In this document: positions 9,143 through 18,214 of the stretch, piece after piece
Layout of the letters: each line of letters begins with the position of its first letter
How positions within the stretch are numbered: the first letter of the stretch is position 1
Assembly (NCBI RefSeq): GCF_011068285.1
Contig: NZ_CP049616.1
Coordinates: 3,051,001-3,115,000, forward strand
Reading direction: 5' to 3'
DNA: 64,000 nt
Origin: Flagellimonas oceani
GTDB lineage: Bacteria; Bacteroidota; Bacteroidia; Flavobacteriales; Flavobacteriaceae
Notes under the pieces: model-generated
The model's database searches: none
What the model was told of the DNA's origin: nothing
What the model saw: the letters and a program-made list of their open reading frames with translations, nothing else
Position numbers and translations under genes: made by a program

Positions 9143-11113
9143 ATGAACCAACTTCAAGTCCTTATTATTTCCGTGTGCCTTTTTTTCTCTAGCGTAGCGA
9201 TAAAAGCGGAAATCAAACTACCTCAATTGATCAGTGATGGTCTGGTAATGCAACGGAATGCGGAAATACCCATTTGGGGATGGGCGGATGCCAACGAAAA
9301 AGTTACAGTTTCCTTTAAAGGTAAAGTTTATAAGACCATTACCTCATCTTCAGGTGAATGGAGAATTACCCTGCCAAAAATGAAAGCCGGCGGACCATTT
9401 ACCATGAAGGTTTCTGGAAAAAATACGGTTACGGTCAACGATATATTGATCGGGGACGTATGGTTGTGCAGCGGACAATCCAATATGGTGCACCAGTTGG
9501 ACATCCATGATGTGCTTTATGCCGATGAAATTGCCACGGCCAACAATCCTAAAATCCGACATTTTAAAATTCCGACAACAACGAGCATCTCAGGCCCCAA
9601 AGAGGATTTGGAAGGCGGTAGTTGGCAAAAAGCCGTGGGGGAAGAAGTGCGCCCTTTCTCGGCGGTAGCCTACTTTTTTGCCAAAAAAATCCATGCCAAA
9701 TATGGTATTCCCATTGGTTTGATCAATGCCAGTGTTGGCGGAACCCCAATCGAAGCATGGATTCCGGAAGAAGGGTATTCGGATTTTCCAGAGGTTCTAA
9801 AAATTATCGAACAGAACAAGGATACCGCATATGTGAACAGCCTCATGGGAAACCAGCCCAATTTTAACCCAGAACCAAAAAAAATTACGGACAAAGGGCT
9901 CATCGGAGACATCAAATGGTACGACGTGGATTTTGAACCAAAAAACTGGCGAAGAATAAACATTCCAGGATACTGGGAAGACCAAGGAGCAAGAGATCTG
10001 AACGGTGTTGTGTGGTATCGCAGGGAAATTGACATCCCAAAATCCATGGTGGGCAAAAAGGCACGGGTATTTTTAGGCAGAATCGTGGATGCGGACGAAC
10101 TCTACATTAATGGGGTTTTGGTCGGAAATAAGACCTACCAATACCCACAACGAAGGTACAGCGTACCGGACACACTTTTAAAAGCTGGTAAAAACACCTT
10201 TGTGGTCCGAGTTAAAAACACCCGCGGCAAAGGCGGTTTTGTACCCGACAAGCCTTATTACATTTTTACCGAAAACGATACGGTCGACCTAAAAGGTTAT
10301 TGGAACTATAAAGTTGGGGAGGTGTACAAGCCTTTTGATTTTTCGGCCTTTGCAAACAATGATTCAAACGCTCCAAGACCTCGGAGAATAAATCCACAAA
10401 ACGAGCCCACATCCCTGTATAATGCCATGGTTGCCCCATATAAAGATTATCCGATAAAGGGGGTGTTATGGTACCAAGGAGAAAGTAATGCCGGGGAACC
10501 TCAAAAATACGAAGGCTATATGCATGCCCTTGTAGCTGGCCTAAGAACTGTTTTTAATGAACCGGAACTTCCGTTCATATATGCTCAGCTACCCAATTTC
10601 ATGGACGTAACCTACTTGCCTACAGAAAGCAACTGGGCCGAACTAAGGGAGGCTCAATTAAAATCGTTGTCGATTCCCAACTCTGCCATGACGGTTAATA
10701 TAGACTTGGGGGAATGGAACGATATTCATCCTGACAATAAAAAAGATGTCGGCGAACGCATGGCCTTGGCAGGCTTAAAATTGGCATACGGTCAAGATAT
10801 TGTGTATTCCGGCCCCATATATAGCGATCACAGCATCGACGATAATAAGATTATCCTTTCTTTTGACCATATAGGCAGTGGCCTTACCAGTAATGACGGG
10901 GAGCCGTTAAGTGAATTTGCCATTGCTGGTGAAGATAAAAAGTTTGTTTGGGCAAAAGCCAAAATTAAAGATGACCGAATTATGGTTTGGAGCGATGAAA
11001 TATCCGACCCCAAATATTTGCGCTATGCATGGGCCGACAATCCTGAAAATCCTAATTTGTACAACAAGGAAGGGTTACCCGCATCACCTTTCAGGATAAT
11101 CTTTGAAGATTAA
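9143..11113 (+). CDS. SGNH-type carbohydrate acetylesterase (sialate O-acetylesterase family)
   Basis: A 656-residue secreted esterase that would remove O-acetyl groups from acetylated glucuronoxylan. Residues 1-22 form a signal peptide. The N-terminal sandwich contains LPQLISDGLVMQRN, typical of the sialate O-acetylesterase/DUF303 family. The catalytic Ser113 lies in GQSNM, the oxyanion block in WYQGESN (about 443-449) and the Asp-His pair in NDIHPD (Asp527, His529). Residues about 260-385 interrupt the hydrolase fold with a jelly-roll like the sugar-binding domain of GH2 enzymes (FLGRIVDADELYINGVLVG). The gene is divergent from GH115 across a shared operator. The preference for acetyl-xylan is inferred from context. 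Confidence 0.88.
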   Translation: MNQLQVLIISVCLFFSSVAIKAEIKLPQLISDGLVMQRNAEIPIWGWADANEKVTVSFKGKVYKTITSSSGEWRITLPKMKAGGPFTMKVSGKNTVTVNDILIGDVWLCSGQSNMVHQLDIHDVLYADEIATANNPKIRHFKIPTTTSISGPKEDLEGGSWQKAVGEEVRPFSAVAYFFAKKIHAKYGIPIGLINASVGGTPIEAWIPEEGYSDFPEVLKIIEQNKDTAYVNSLMGNQPNFNPEPKKITDKGLIGDIKWYDVDFEPKNWRRINIPGYWEDQGARDLNGVVWYRREIDIPKSMVGKKARVFLGRIVDADELYINGVLVGNKTYQYPQRRYSVPDTLLKAGKNTFVVRVKNTRGKGGFVPDKPYYIFTENDTVDLKGYWNYKVGEVYKPFDFSAFANNDSNAPRPRRINPQNEPTSLYNAMVAPYKDYPIKGVLWYQGESNAGEPQKYEGYMHALVAGLRTVFNEPELPFIYAQLPNFMDVTYLPTESNWAELREAQLKSLSIPNSAMTVNIDLGEWNDIHPDNKKDVGERMALAGLKLAYGQDIVYSGPIYSDHSIDDNKIILSFDHIGSGLTSNDGEPLSEFAIAGEDKKFVWAKAKIKDDRIMVWSDEISDPKYLRYAWADNPENPNLYNKEGLPASPFRIIFED

Positions 11114-11130
11114 TTAAATACGAAGAAAAA

Positions 11131-12165
11131 TTATGATTTTTTAGAGGATTCCCGAACCAAGATCTCTGTGTTCAAAAACGCTATTTGTTTTACGATATCA
11201 CTCTTATTCTTAGTGTTCCTTAACCGATTGAAAATAATTTCTGCCGAGGTTTGCCCCATTTTAAAGGCTGGATGCGATACAGTGGATAGATTGGGGTCTA
11301 TAATACTGGAAATGGGGTCGTTGTTAAATCCTATAATTGCCAATTTTTCAGGCACCTTAACCCCTTGTTGTTCTGCGACCTGTATTGCACTGACACCTAA
11401 AATGTCGCCGGGCGCAAAAATACCATCGGGCGGTTTTTGCAACTCAAGCAATTTTAAGGTTGCCTTTCTTGCTTCCTTATAGGTGATTCTGTCCACCCGT
11501 ACAATAAGTTCATCATCGATGGTCAGGTTATGTTCTTCCAAGGCTGCCAAGTACCCTTGTTTTCTTTCATAATAAATACTGAATTCATTCCCTGCAGTTA
11601 TATGAGCGATACGTTTGCACCCCTGTGAAATCAGATGTTTGGTAGCCTTGTACCCTGCAGCGAAATTATCTATCACCACATGATAAGTGTCAAAACTCTT
11701 GGGAACCCTGTCCACAAAAACCAAAGCCGTATCATTTTCAATAAATCTTTTAAAGTGGTCGGTATTTTTCGTTTCCATGGCCAAAGAACAGATAACCCCG
11801 CTAACCCTGTTATCGTATAGGGACTGTGTCAGTTCAACCTCTTCCTTGTAGGAATCATGCGACTGCATGATCAATACCGTATAGCCGGCCTTTTGGGCAA
11901 CTTCCTCTATACCGCTGATCAATGAAGAAAGGAAAGGCTGCGTTATTGTGGGTAGCAGCACTCCAATGGTCTTCATCTTATTGCCCCGGAGACTGGCAGC
12001 TAAATTATTGGGTCGGTAACCCATTTCGGCAGCAGTTTTCTTTATTTTTTCAACCGTTTTTTTACTTATGGTTGGATGTTCCTTGAGGCCTCTTGAAATG
12101 GTCGATGTTGCTAGACTGAGCTTTTTCGCAATATCGTATATGGTAACTTCCTTTTTGCCCTTCAT
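11131..12165 (-). CDS. LacI-family transcriptional regulator (copy 1)
   Basis: A 344-residue repressor with an N-terminal helix-turn-helix (TIYDIAKKLSLATSTISRGL), a hinge helix (PNNLAASLRG) and a periplasmic-binding-protein-like sensor domain that would bind a sugar or sugar acid. It is a close paralogue of the regulator at 33933; both share the order VTIYD, GYRPNNLAA and IGFNxDPISSI. It is divergent from the FG-GAP lipoprotein at 12368, and the site at 12319-12330 in the shared intergenic region could mediate autoregulation. It ends 17 bases from the convergent esterase. Which of the two LacI proteins senses xylose-type and which uronate-type ligands cannot be read from the sequence. Confidence 0.95.
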   Translation of the reverse strand: MKGKKEVTIYDIAKKLSLATSTISRGLKEHPTISKKTVEKIKKTAAEMGYRPNNLAASLRGNKMKTIGVLLPTITQPFLSSLISGIEEVAQKAGYTVLIMQSHDSYKEEVELTQSLYDNRVSGVICSLAMETKNTDHFKRFIENDTALVFVDRVPKSFDTYHVVIDNFAAGYKATKHLISQGCKRIAHITAGNEFSIYYERKQGYLAALEEHNLTIDDELIVRVDRITYKEARKATLKLLELQKPPDGIFAPGDILGVSAIQVAEQQGVKVPEKLAIIGFNNDPISSIIDPNLSTVSHPAFKMGQTSAEIIFNRLRNTKNKSDIVKQIAFLNTEILVRESSKKS

Positions 12166-12318
12166 TATAGCTTCTTTGGGAAATCAAAGATAAGTTTTTT
12201 GCCGTTCAGACCACTAGACTTTGTTTTAGCAATTGAAATATAATCTACTGGAAAGCACAGATTTATTTTAATAATTCAGTTTTTTGCAATAAACACTTTA
12301 TCTTTTTATAAATTTGAA

Positions 12319-12330
12319 GCAAACGGTTGC
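12319..12330. promoter_or_regulatory. LacI-type operator upstream of FG-GAP lipoprotein 1
   Basis: GCAAACGGTTGC is a 12-base near-palindrome with one mismatched pair, related to the other sites of this locus. Its TTG (12327-12329) precedes an imperfect -7 box ATATTTTG (12348-12355) by 18 bases. It lies between the divergent lacI and FG-GAP genes. Confidence 0.45.
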
Positions 12331-12367
12331 GTTAATTATAGAATTCCATATTTTGAAACATATAACT

Positions 12368-15300
12368 ATGCATTTATCAAAATTAACCAGTATTACTTTG
12401 CTTTTGATGCTGGCAATATCTTGTGGGCCCAAAAAAGTTGAAAAAAAGGAGACTACCGCTGATACACTCTTCACCTTGGTTCCCAACGAAAAGACCAATA
12501 TCCACTTTAAAAACTCGGTCAAGGAAACGGCGGAATTCAATATTCTCAACTACTACGATATGTACAATGGTGGGGGGGTCGCACTCGCTGATATCAACAA
12601 TGACGGTCTGGATGATATCTATTTTACCTCCAACCAGGAATCCAACAAACTTTACCTGAACAAAGGCAATCTTACCTTCGAAGATATTACGGACAAAGCC
12701 AAAGTGAACGATTCCCAAGGTTGGACCACGGGAGCAACCATGATAGACATCAACAACGACGGATGGATGGATATTTACGTTTGTAAATCAGCCTCCCTGA
12801 AAAATAATGCCCAGAGAAGGAACAAACTGTTTGTAAACCAGAAAGATGGCACTTTTAAGGAGGAGGCACGTAAATGGGGAATCGATGATGATGGCTTTTC
12901 CATACAAGCTTACTTTTTCGACTACGACAAAGACGGAGATCTGGATATGTATTTGATCAACCACCGGGACGATTTCTTAAATTCAGTGAACCTCAAGGCT
13001 ATTGTCGAGGACAAAATGTTCTACCCGCAAACCTCCGACCATCTCTATCGAAATGATGGGGCAAAATTTACCGATGTTACCCGTGAAAGTGGTTTGGTGA
13101 ACAAAGAATTCAGTTTGAGTGCATCCATTGGTGATTATAACAATGATGGATGGCTCGATGTCTTTGTGGCCAACGACTTTATAACTCCTGACAAATTATA
13201 CATCAACAATAAAAATGGAACGTTTACCAATCAGGTTAACACTCAAATGAAACACATATCCTACAGCAGCATGGGTTCTGATTTTGCGGATATCAATAAC
13301 GATTTTTTGCCCGACCTCTTGGTACTGGACATGTCCGCAGAAGATCACAGCCGGGGCAAGCAAAACATGGCCAGCATGAACACAGAAGGGTTTTGGTGGA
13401 TCGTAGAGGCAGGATTCCACTACCCCTATATGTCCAACGTTTTGAATCTGAACAACGGCAATGGATATTTTACCGACATTGCCCAAGTTTCGGGCGTTTC
13501 CAAGACCGATTGGAGCTGGGCGCCTCTCATCGCAGATTTTGACGGGGATGGCTTCAAGGATATTTTTATTACGAATGGCATTAAACGCGAAATAGCCAAT
13601 CAGGATTTCGGCAATTATCTGGATGCCCATGAAGATTCACTGCAAGCCATGCCCATTGAGGACATATTGAGCCAAATGCCCTCGGATAAACTTCAGAATT
13701 ACGCCTTCAAGAACAAAAAAGATTTATCCTTTCAAAAAGTTATTGAAGATTGGGGACTTGAAAAAGCTGTCAATTCCAACGGCGCTGCATATGGCGATCT
13801 GGACAATGATGGCGATTTGGACCTGGTCGTGAACAACCTTGATGATGAAGCCTTTGTTTATGAAAATAACTCCACAGCGAATTTTTTGAACATAAGACTT
13901 GTGGGCGACAGCAAAAATAAAAATGCAATCGGTTCCAAGGTCAAGGTGTACACTGATAGTATCCAACAGTTTCAGGAGCTCTTTTTGTCAAGGGGGTATC
14001 AATCTTCCGTTTCTCCTTTATTGAATTTTGGCGTAGGCGACGAAGCAACCATAAAAAAGGTCGAAGTAGTCTGGGCAGATGGTAATATTTCTATAAAGGA
14101 AAACATCCAAGCAAACCAGACCTTGACCTTTGACAAGAGCGAAGCAGGCCCAGGTTCGGAAACCCGGTACAAAAGGCCCCAGAATTTTGTGCCTATGAAT
14201 CCAGAGGCACTGGGCATTACCTATGCGCATGACGAAAATTCTTTTAATGATTTCTCTAAACAAGTATTGCTGCCTCAGAAACAATCACAGCAAGGCCCCG
14301 CTTTTGCTGTTGCTGATGTCAATAATGATGGTCTTACCGATATGTTCCTCGGAGGCGGACCGGGTCAATCAGCGCACATCTACCTTCAGACCAAAGATGG
14401 AAAATATACGGAAGCAGTACAAGAAATATTCAATAGGGATAAGGGTTTTGAGGATAATGGAGCGCATTTCTTTGATGCCGATAAAGATGGGGATATGGAT
14501 CTCTACGTGGCAAGTGGCGGTTACGAACTGGATGAGGACAGCCCGCTGTTGCAAGATAGATTGTATATAAATGATGGAAAGGCAAATTTTACCCGATCCA
14601 AGAATTTACCAAAAATGCTGACCAGCACCAAAGCCATCGCCTCGCACGACTATGATAATGATGGTGATTTGGATTTGATCGTTGGAGGGCGTGTCATACC
14701 CGGTAAATATCCCTTATCGCCAAGATCTTATGTTTTAAGAAACACCAACGGAAGCTTTGTTGATGTCACGCAAAATGTAGCCCCTGATTTTCAGGAAATA
14801 GGCCTCGTGAACGATATTTTATTGTCGGATTATGATGGTGACAACCAAAAAGACCTGATTGTCGTGGGCGAATGGATGCCCATTACCATTTTTGATATTC
14901 AGGAAGGAATTTTCCAGAAGCATGACATAGATGTATTGAGCGAAACTGAAGGTTGGTGGAACACCGTTTCCGAAATAGACTTTGACAATGATGGCGATAT
15001 GGATTATTTTGTTGGTAATCTGGGCGCCAACAACAAATTTCATCCTTCCAAAGAAAAACCCTTGCACGTATATGGGAACAATTTTGATAGTGATGGCCAC
15101 TATGATATGATATTGAGCAAAATCTACAAGGGAAAGCTGGTTCCCGTTCGCGGAAAAGAATGCTCAACAAGCCAAAACGCTTTTGTAAGCCAAAAAATAA
15201 AGAGCTACGAGGAATTCGCCAACTCCAGTCTTATCGATATCTATGGCGAAGAAGAAATTGAAAACTCATTTCACAAAAAAGCTACCGAGTTTGAATCCGT

Positions 15301-15649
15301 CTATTTGGAAAACATGGGCAACGGATCGTTTACCGTAAAGCATTTGCCCACCAGTGCACAACTGGGGCCCACCATGTCCTTTGTCTTTGCTGATGTAAAC
15401 AAAGATGGACATATGGACGTCATCGGTTCCGGCGCCATCCACGAATCCGAAGTGGAAACGGTAAAATATGATTCCAACATAGGTTACATTCTATTGGGTG
15501 ATTCGGAAGGAAATATGAAAACTTACAAAGACGTTAGCTTTTACAACGGGTTGAATGCAAAACAAATGAAAATGGTGACCTTGAACCAAAAGCCTTACCT
15601 CTTTATTGCGAACAACAATAGACCTTTGACCATTTTTAAAATGGAATAA
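12368..15649 (+). CDS. FG-GAP/VCBS-repeat lipoprotein with ASPIC/UnbV domain
   Basis: A large surface or periplasmic lipoprotein of 1093 residues. I chose the ATG at 12368 because it gives a clean lipoprotein signal (MHLSKLTSITLLLMLAISC); an in-frame ATG at 12314 would add 18 uncharacteristic residues. Many FG-GAP/VCBS repeats are visible with calcium-binding loops of the DxNxDGxxD type (DINNDGLDD, DYDKDGDLD, DFDGDGFKD), implying an integrin-like beta-propeller. An ASPIC/UnbV segment (AIGSKVKVYTD to VVWADG) sits near the middle, followed by a second set of repeats. Its function is unknown; in this locus carbohydrate binding or surface assembly is an inference. It converges with a related gene whose end is 4 bases away. 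Confidence 0.85.
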   Translation: MHLSKLTSITLLLMLAISCGPKKVEKKETTADTLFTLVPNEKTNIHFKNSVKETAEFNILNYYDMYNGGGVALADINNDGLDDIYFTSNQESNKLYLNKGNLTFEDITDKAKVNDSQGWTTGATMIDINNDGWMDIYVCKSASLKNNAQRRNKLFVNQKDGTFKEEARKWGIDDDGFSIQAYFFDYDKDGDLDMYLINHRDDFLNSVNLKAIVEDKMFYPQTSDHLYRNDGAKFTDVTRESGLVNKEFSLSASIGDYNNDGWLDVFVANDFITPDKLYINNKNGTFTNQVNTQMKHISYSSMGSDFADINNDFLPDLLVLDMSAEDHSRGKQNMASMNTEGFWWIVEAGFHYPYMSNVLNLNNGNGYFTDIAQVSGVSKTDWSWAPLIADFDGDGFKDIFITNGIKREIANQDFGNYLDAHEDSLQAMPIEDILSQMPSDKLQNYAFKNKKDLSFQKVIEDWGLEKAVNSNGAAYGDLDNDGDLDLVVNNLDDEAFVYENNSTANFLNIRLVGDSKNKNAIGSKVKVYTDSIQQFQELFLSRGYQSSVSPLLNFGVGDEATIKKVEVVWADGNISIKENIQANQTLTFDKSEAGPGSETRYKRPQNFVPMNPEALGITYAHDENSFNDFSKQVLLPQKQSQQGPAFAVADVNNDGLTDMFLGGGPGQSAHIYLQTKDGKYTEAVQEIFNRDKGFEDNGAHFFDADKDGDMDLYVASGGYELDEDSPLLQDRLYINDGKANFTRSKNLPKMLTSTKAIASHDYDNDGDLDLIVGGRVIPGKYPLSPRSYVLRNTNGSFVDVTQNVAPDFQEIGLVNDILLSDYDGDNQKDLIVVGEWMPITIFDIQEGIFQKHDIDVLSETEGWWNTVSEIDFDNDGDMDYFVGNLGANNKFHPSKEKPLHVYGNNFDSDGHYDMILSKIYKGKLVPVRGKECSTSQNAFVSQKIKSYEEFANSSLIDIYGEEEIENSFHKKATEFESVYLENMGNGSFTVKHLPTSAQLGPTMSFVFADVNKDGHMDVIGSGAIHESEVETVKYDSNIGYILLGDSEGNMKTYKDVSFYNGLNAKQMKMVTLNQKPYLFIANNNRPLTIFKME

Positions 15650-15653
15650 CGGA

Positions 15654-17951
15654 CTATTCCATATCATGATGGTGCATTGCCTCCTTTTTATTGAAAGTGA
15701 TCTTCGGTAGTCGCAGTTGTTGAACGCTTCCGTCTTCCTTGATCTTTATGACCTGATTTACTTGAACATCGGTAAAAACGGAAGTATTTTGGGAACGATA
15801 AGGCCATTTGATCTCAAGTTTCTTGATCTTCTTGGCATTGCCCAGCCCTATCTCTTCCATTAAACTGTTGCCCCCAAAACTGGAGTCAGTTCCTACCGAA
15901 TGATAGATTTTTCGCTCTTTCCCATTTTCCACAATGGTAACGACGATTTTGGCCCCAATCGCGGAGCGATTACTTTGGATGCCTTCCAGTACAATATTGA
16001 TCCAATTGTTTTTGTTGCCCATAGGATTTTCAAACAACAGGTTTCCAAAAGTATCCCCTTCCAATGCACCGCCCATTACTGCATAAATATCTTGGTCACC
16101 ATCCATATCCAAATCACCAAATCCAATGGCATGTCCTTTTTGAATATGGCCAAACCCCGCACTGTAGGTCACGTCCTCAAATTTTTCCCCTCGCACATTG
16201 TGGAACATTCTGTTGGGAACAATGGAAAAGTAACTCGGGTCTCCCGTTGCCAGATAAAAATCAAGGAAGCCATCGTTGTCCAGGTCACCAAAATTACATC
16301 CCATGGTTGCAATAGGCTCACTTAAATTTACATCCAAGGACACTTCGGTAAAAGTATCATCACCATTGTTTTTATACAGCAAAGGTCTGTAATCTGTGGC
16401 ATTGCTTCTTAAGTTGCGAAGCATCATTTCCGTAGGAAGAATGTCCGCGGACGAATATCCAGAGACAAAAATATCCTCAAATCCGTCGTTGTCATAATCA
16501 AAAATCCATGTAGGAAAACTCGCTACCGGATTGGAAACTCCAGCAGATTCCTCTGTTTTTTCAAAAGAGGGGACTCCTTTTTCCTTGGTCGTGTTCATAT
16601 ACAAAGTGTTCAATCCCATGTAATTGGAAAGGTAAAGATCTGGATATAAATCATTGTTCAAATCGCCAGTTGCCACACCTTTAAAAAATCCTTTCACGGT
16701 AATGCCTGCATCCTTGGCGACATTTTTAAAAGTCCCATCCTGCTGGTTCAAGTATAGCTCACAGTAGCTCTTGTTCCTATCATTCCACTCGTTGGCAATG
16801 AACAAATCCAACCATCCATCAAGGTCAACGTCCATCCAAACCGCTGTTTGTGTAGGATTCAAAGAATACACCCCAGCTTCCAAAGTGACATCGGTAAAAG
16901 TGCCGTCGCCATTATTTCGCATTAGGGAATTGGGGATTCCACCGTTAATGGACAACCAAGCACCTCTCAAAATCACAAAATCCAAATGCCCGTCATTATT
17001 ATAATCGGCGTGTCTGAGGTTAAGACCTCCCGTAACACCTTTTAATCCAGCTTCCAAGGTTTTATCCACAAATCCACCAACCCTATCATTTTCGAAATAT
17101 TTGATTTGGTCTTCAAACCCCCATGAAGATGCTAAAATATCAAGATACCCATCCCCGTTGAAATCGTCGATACAGGTACCGCCCGCCATTTCCTTTTCAT
17201 CTACCCCTAAATTCATAGCGATATCGGTAAAATGCGGAAACGCTGAAGAATTGGCGAAGTGTGATTCGGGCAACTTGAACCGATCAGGAACATCTTGAGG
17301 ATAGCTACCCAAGGTCATATGCGCGATATTGAGCAAATATTGACATTCCAGATCATTAGGGTTCATTTCAAGTAGCTCGTTGAGGAGGGCAATGGCTTTC
17401 TCGGAACCTTCGGTCAAAATGTGTTGTGCCCTTGGGCTCAACGGAATAATACACGATTCTGCATTATGGTTTATGATGCAGTTATCCTGCTCCGCTTTTC
17501 GCATGTAAGCAATGGCCAATTGCTTTTTAATGGCAAAGATGATTTCGGGCCGAACATTGGCCGTACTGGCGGTTGCAGCTGTGAGGACTTCTTGAATCGC
17601 ATCAATCGACTCATTGGTTCTGCCTGTGTTGAGTAATTCCAAAGCATATTTGAATAGCACATTGATCCGGCTCTTACCCGTTAGACGCTTTAATTGATCC
17701 TCATAAAAAGCTGCTTTTTTACTGTTGAGCATGTACGGTACATTGGTAATATCGATCTTGCCCACGGCATTCCGAACCCTACCGATCATCTCAACTGTTT
17801 GGGCATCTGCTTCACCATCGGCCCTGGTGGGAATATTAAAGTCAACAGTTGGTTTTGGCGCACTCTTCTTTGCATCTTTACAGGCAAAAAATTGTAACAC
17901 ACAAATGGCTCCTATAACAACATGAAAGGATTTTCTGAAAGAGTGGAACAT
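15654..17951 (-). CDS. FG-GAP/VCBS-repeat lipoprotein with C-terminal ASPIC/UnbV domain
   Basis: A 765-residue lipoprotein (signal 1-24, lipobox FFAC). The first 200 or so residues after the signal are helical and TPR-like (SKKAAFYEDQLKRLTG, ELLNTGRTNESIDAIQEVL). A set of FG-GAP/VCBS repeats with loops such as DFNGDGYLD and DVDLDGWLD comes next. The C-terminal ASPIC/UnbV domain (SAIGAKIVVT to LEIKWPYRSQ) resembles animal CRTAC1. The gene is convergent with the other FG-GAP protein, which has no helical domain. The pair probably works together, but no biochemical role is established and I do not assign one. Confidence 0.85.
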   Translation of the reverse strand: MFHSFRKSFHVVIGAICVLQFFACKDAKKSAPKPTVDFNIPTRADGEADAQTVEMIGRVRNAVGKIDITNVPYMLNSKKAAFYEDQLKRLTGKSRINVLFKYALELLNTGRTNESIDAIQEVLTAATASTANVRPEIIFAIKKQLAIAYMRKAEQDNCIINHNAESCIIPLSPRAQHILTEGSEKAIALLNELLEMNPNDLECQYLLNIAHMTLGSYPQDVPDRFKLPESHFANSSAFPHFTDIAMNLGVDEKEMAGGTCIDDFNGDGYLDILASSWGFEDQIKYFENDRVGGFVDKTLEAGLKGVTGGLNLRHADYNNDGHLDFVILRGAWLSINGGIPNSLMRNNGDGTFTDVTLEAGVYSLNPTQTAVWMDVDLDGWLDLFIANEWNDRNKSYCELYLNQQDGTFKNVAKDAGITVKGFFKGVATGDLNNDLYPDLYLSNYMGLNTLYMNTTKEKGVPSFEKTEESAGVSNPVASFPTWIFDYDNDGFEDIFVSGYSSADILPTEMMLRNLRSNATDYRPLLYKNNGDDTFTEVSLDVNLSEPIATMGCNFGDLDNDGFLDFYLATGDPSYFSIVPNRMFHNVRGEKFEDVTYSAGFGHIQKGHAIGFGDLDMDGDQDIYAVMGGALEGDTFGNLLFENPMGNKNNWINIVLEGIQSNRSAIGAKIVVTIVENGKERKIYHSVGTDSSFGGNSLMEEIGLGNAKKIKKLEIKWPYRSQNTSVFTDVQVNQVIKIKEDGSVQQLRLPKITFNKKEAMHHHDME

Positions 17952-18108
17952 TTTAAAGATTTAAAGATGTTTTGGTTTGATTCCGTACGTGTTGGCAAAG
18001 ATTGTACAATGGTTTTAAGGACTTGTAATTAGACCATATCCTCATCGAAAATCAGATCCTTTTCCCCCAACTGCATATTTAAAATTCGAATTTATTAATT
18101 TTAAATGC

Positions 18109-18120
18109 TAAATCGGTTGC
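18109..18120. promoter_or_regulatory. LacI-type operator between divergent FG-GAP and SGNH genes
   Basis: On the minus strand this reads GCAACCGATTTA: one good half (GCAACCGATT) of the locus operator and one degenerate half. It lies in the 263-base region between the starts of the FG-GAP lipoprotein (17951) and the SGNH/TPR protein (18215), so it could serve either gene. No other gene is visible in that region. Confidence 0.4.
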
Positions 18121-18214
18121 GTAAACTGTTTTCTGTGCAATCAAAATACCGTTTTAACACTTAAACGCTACAAAATTGATGCAATCAAGGTGGCTATAAA
18201 CTTATTTTCACAGT

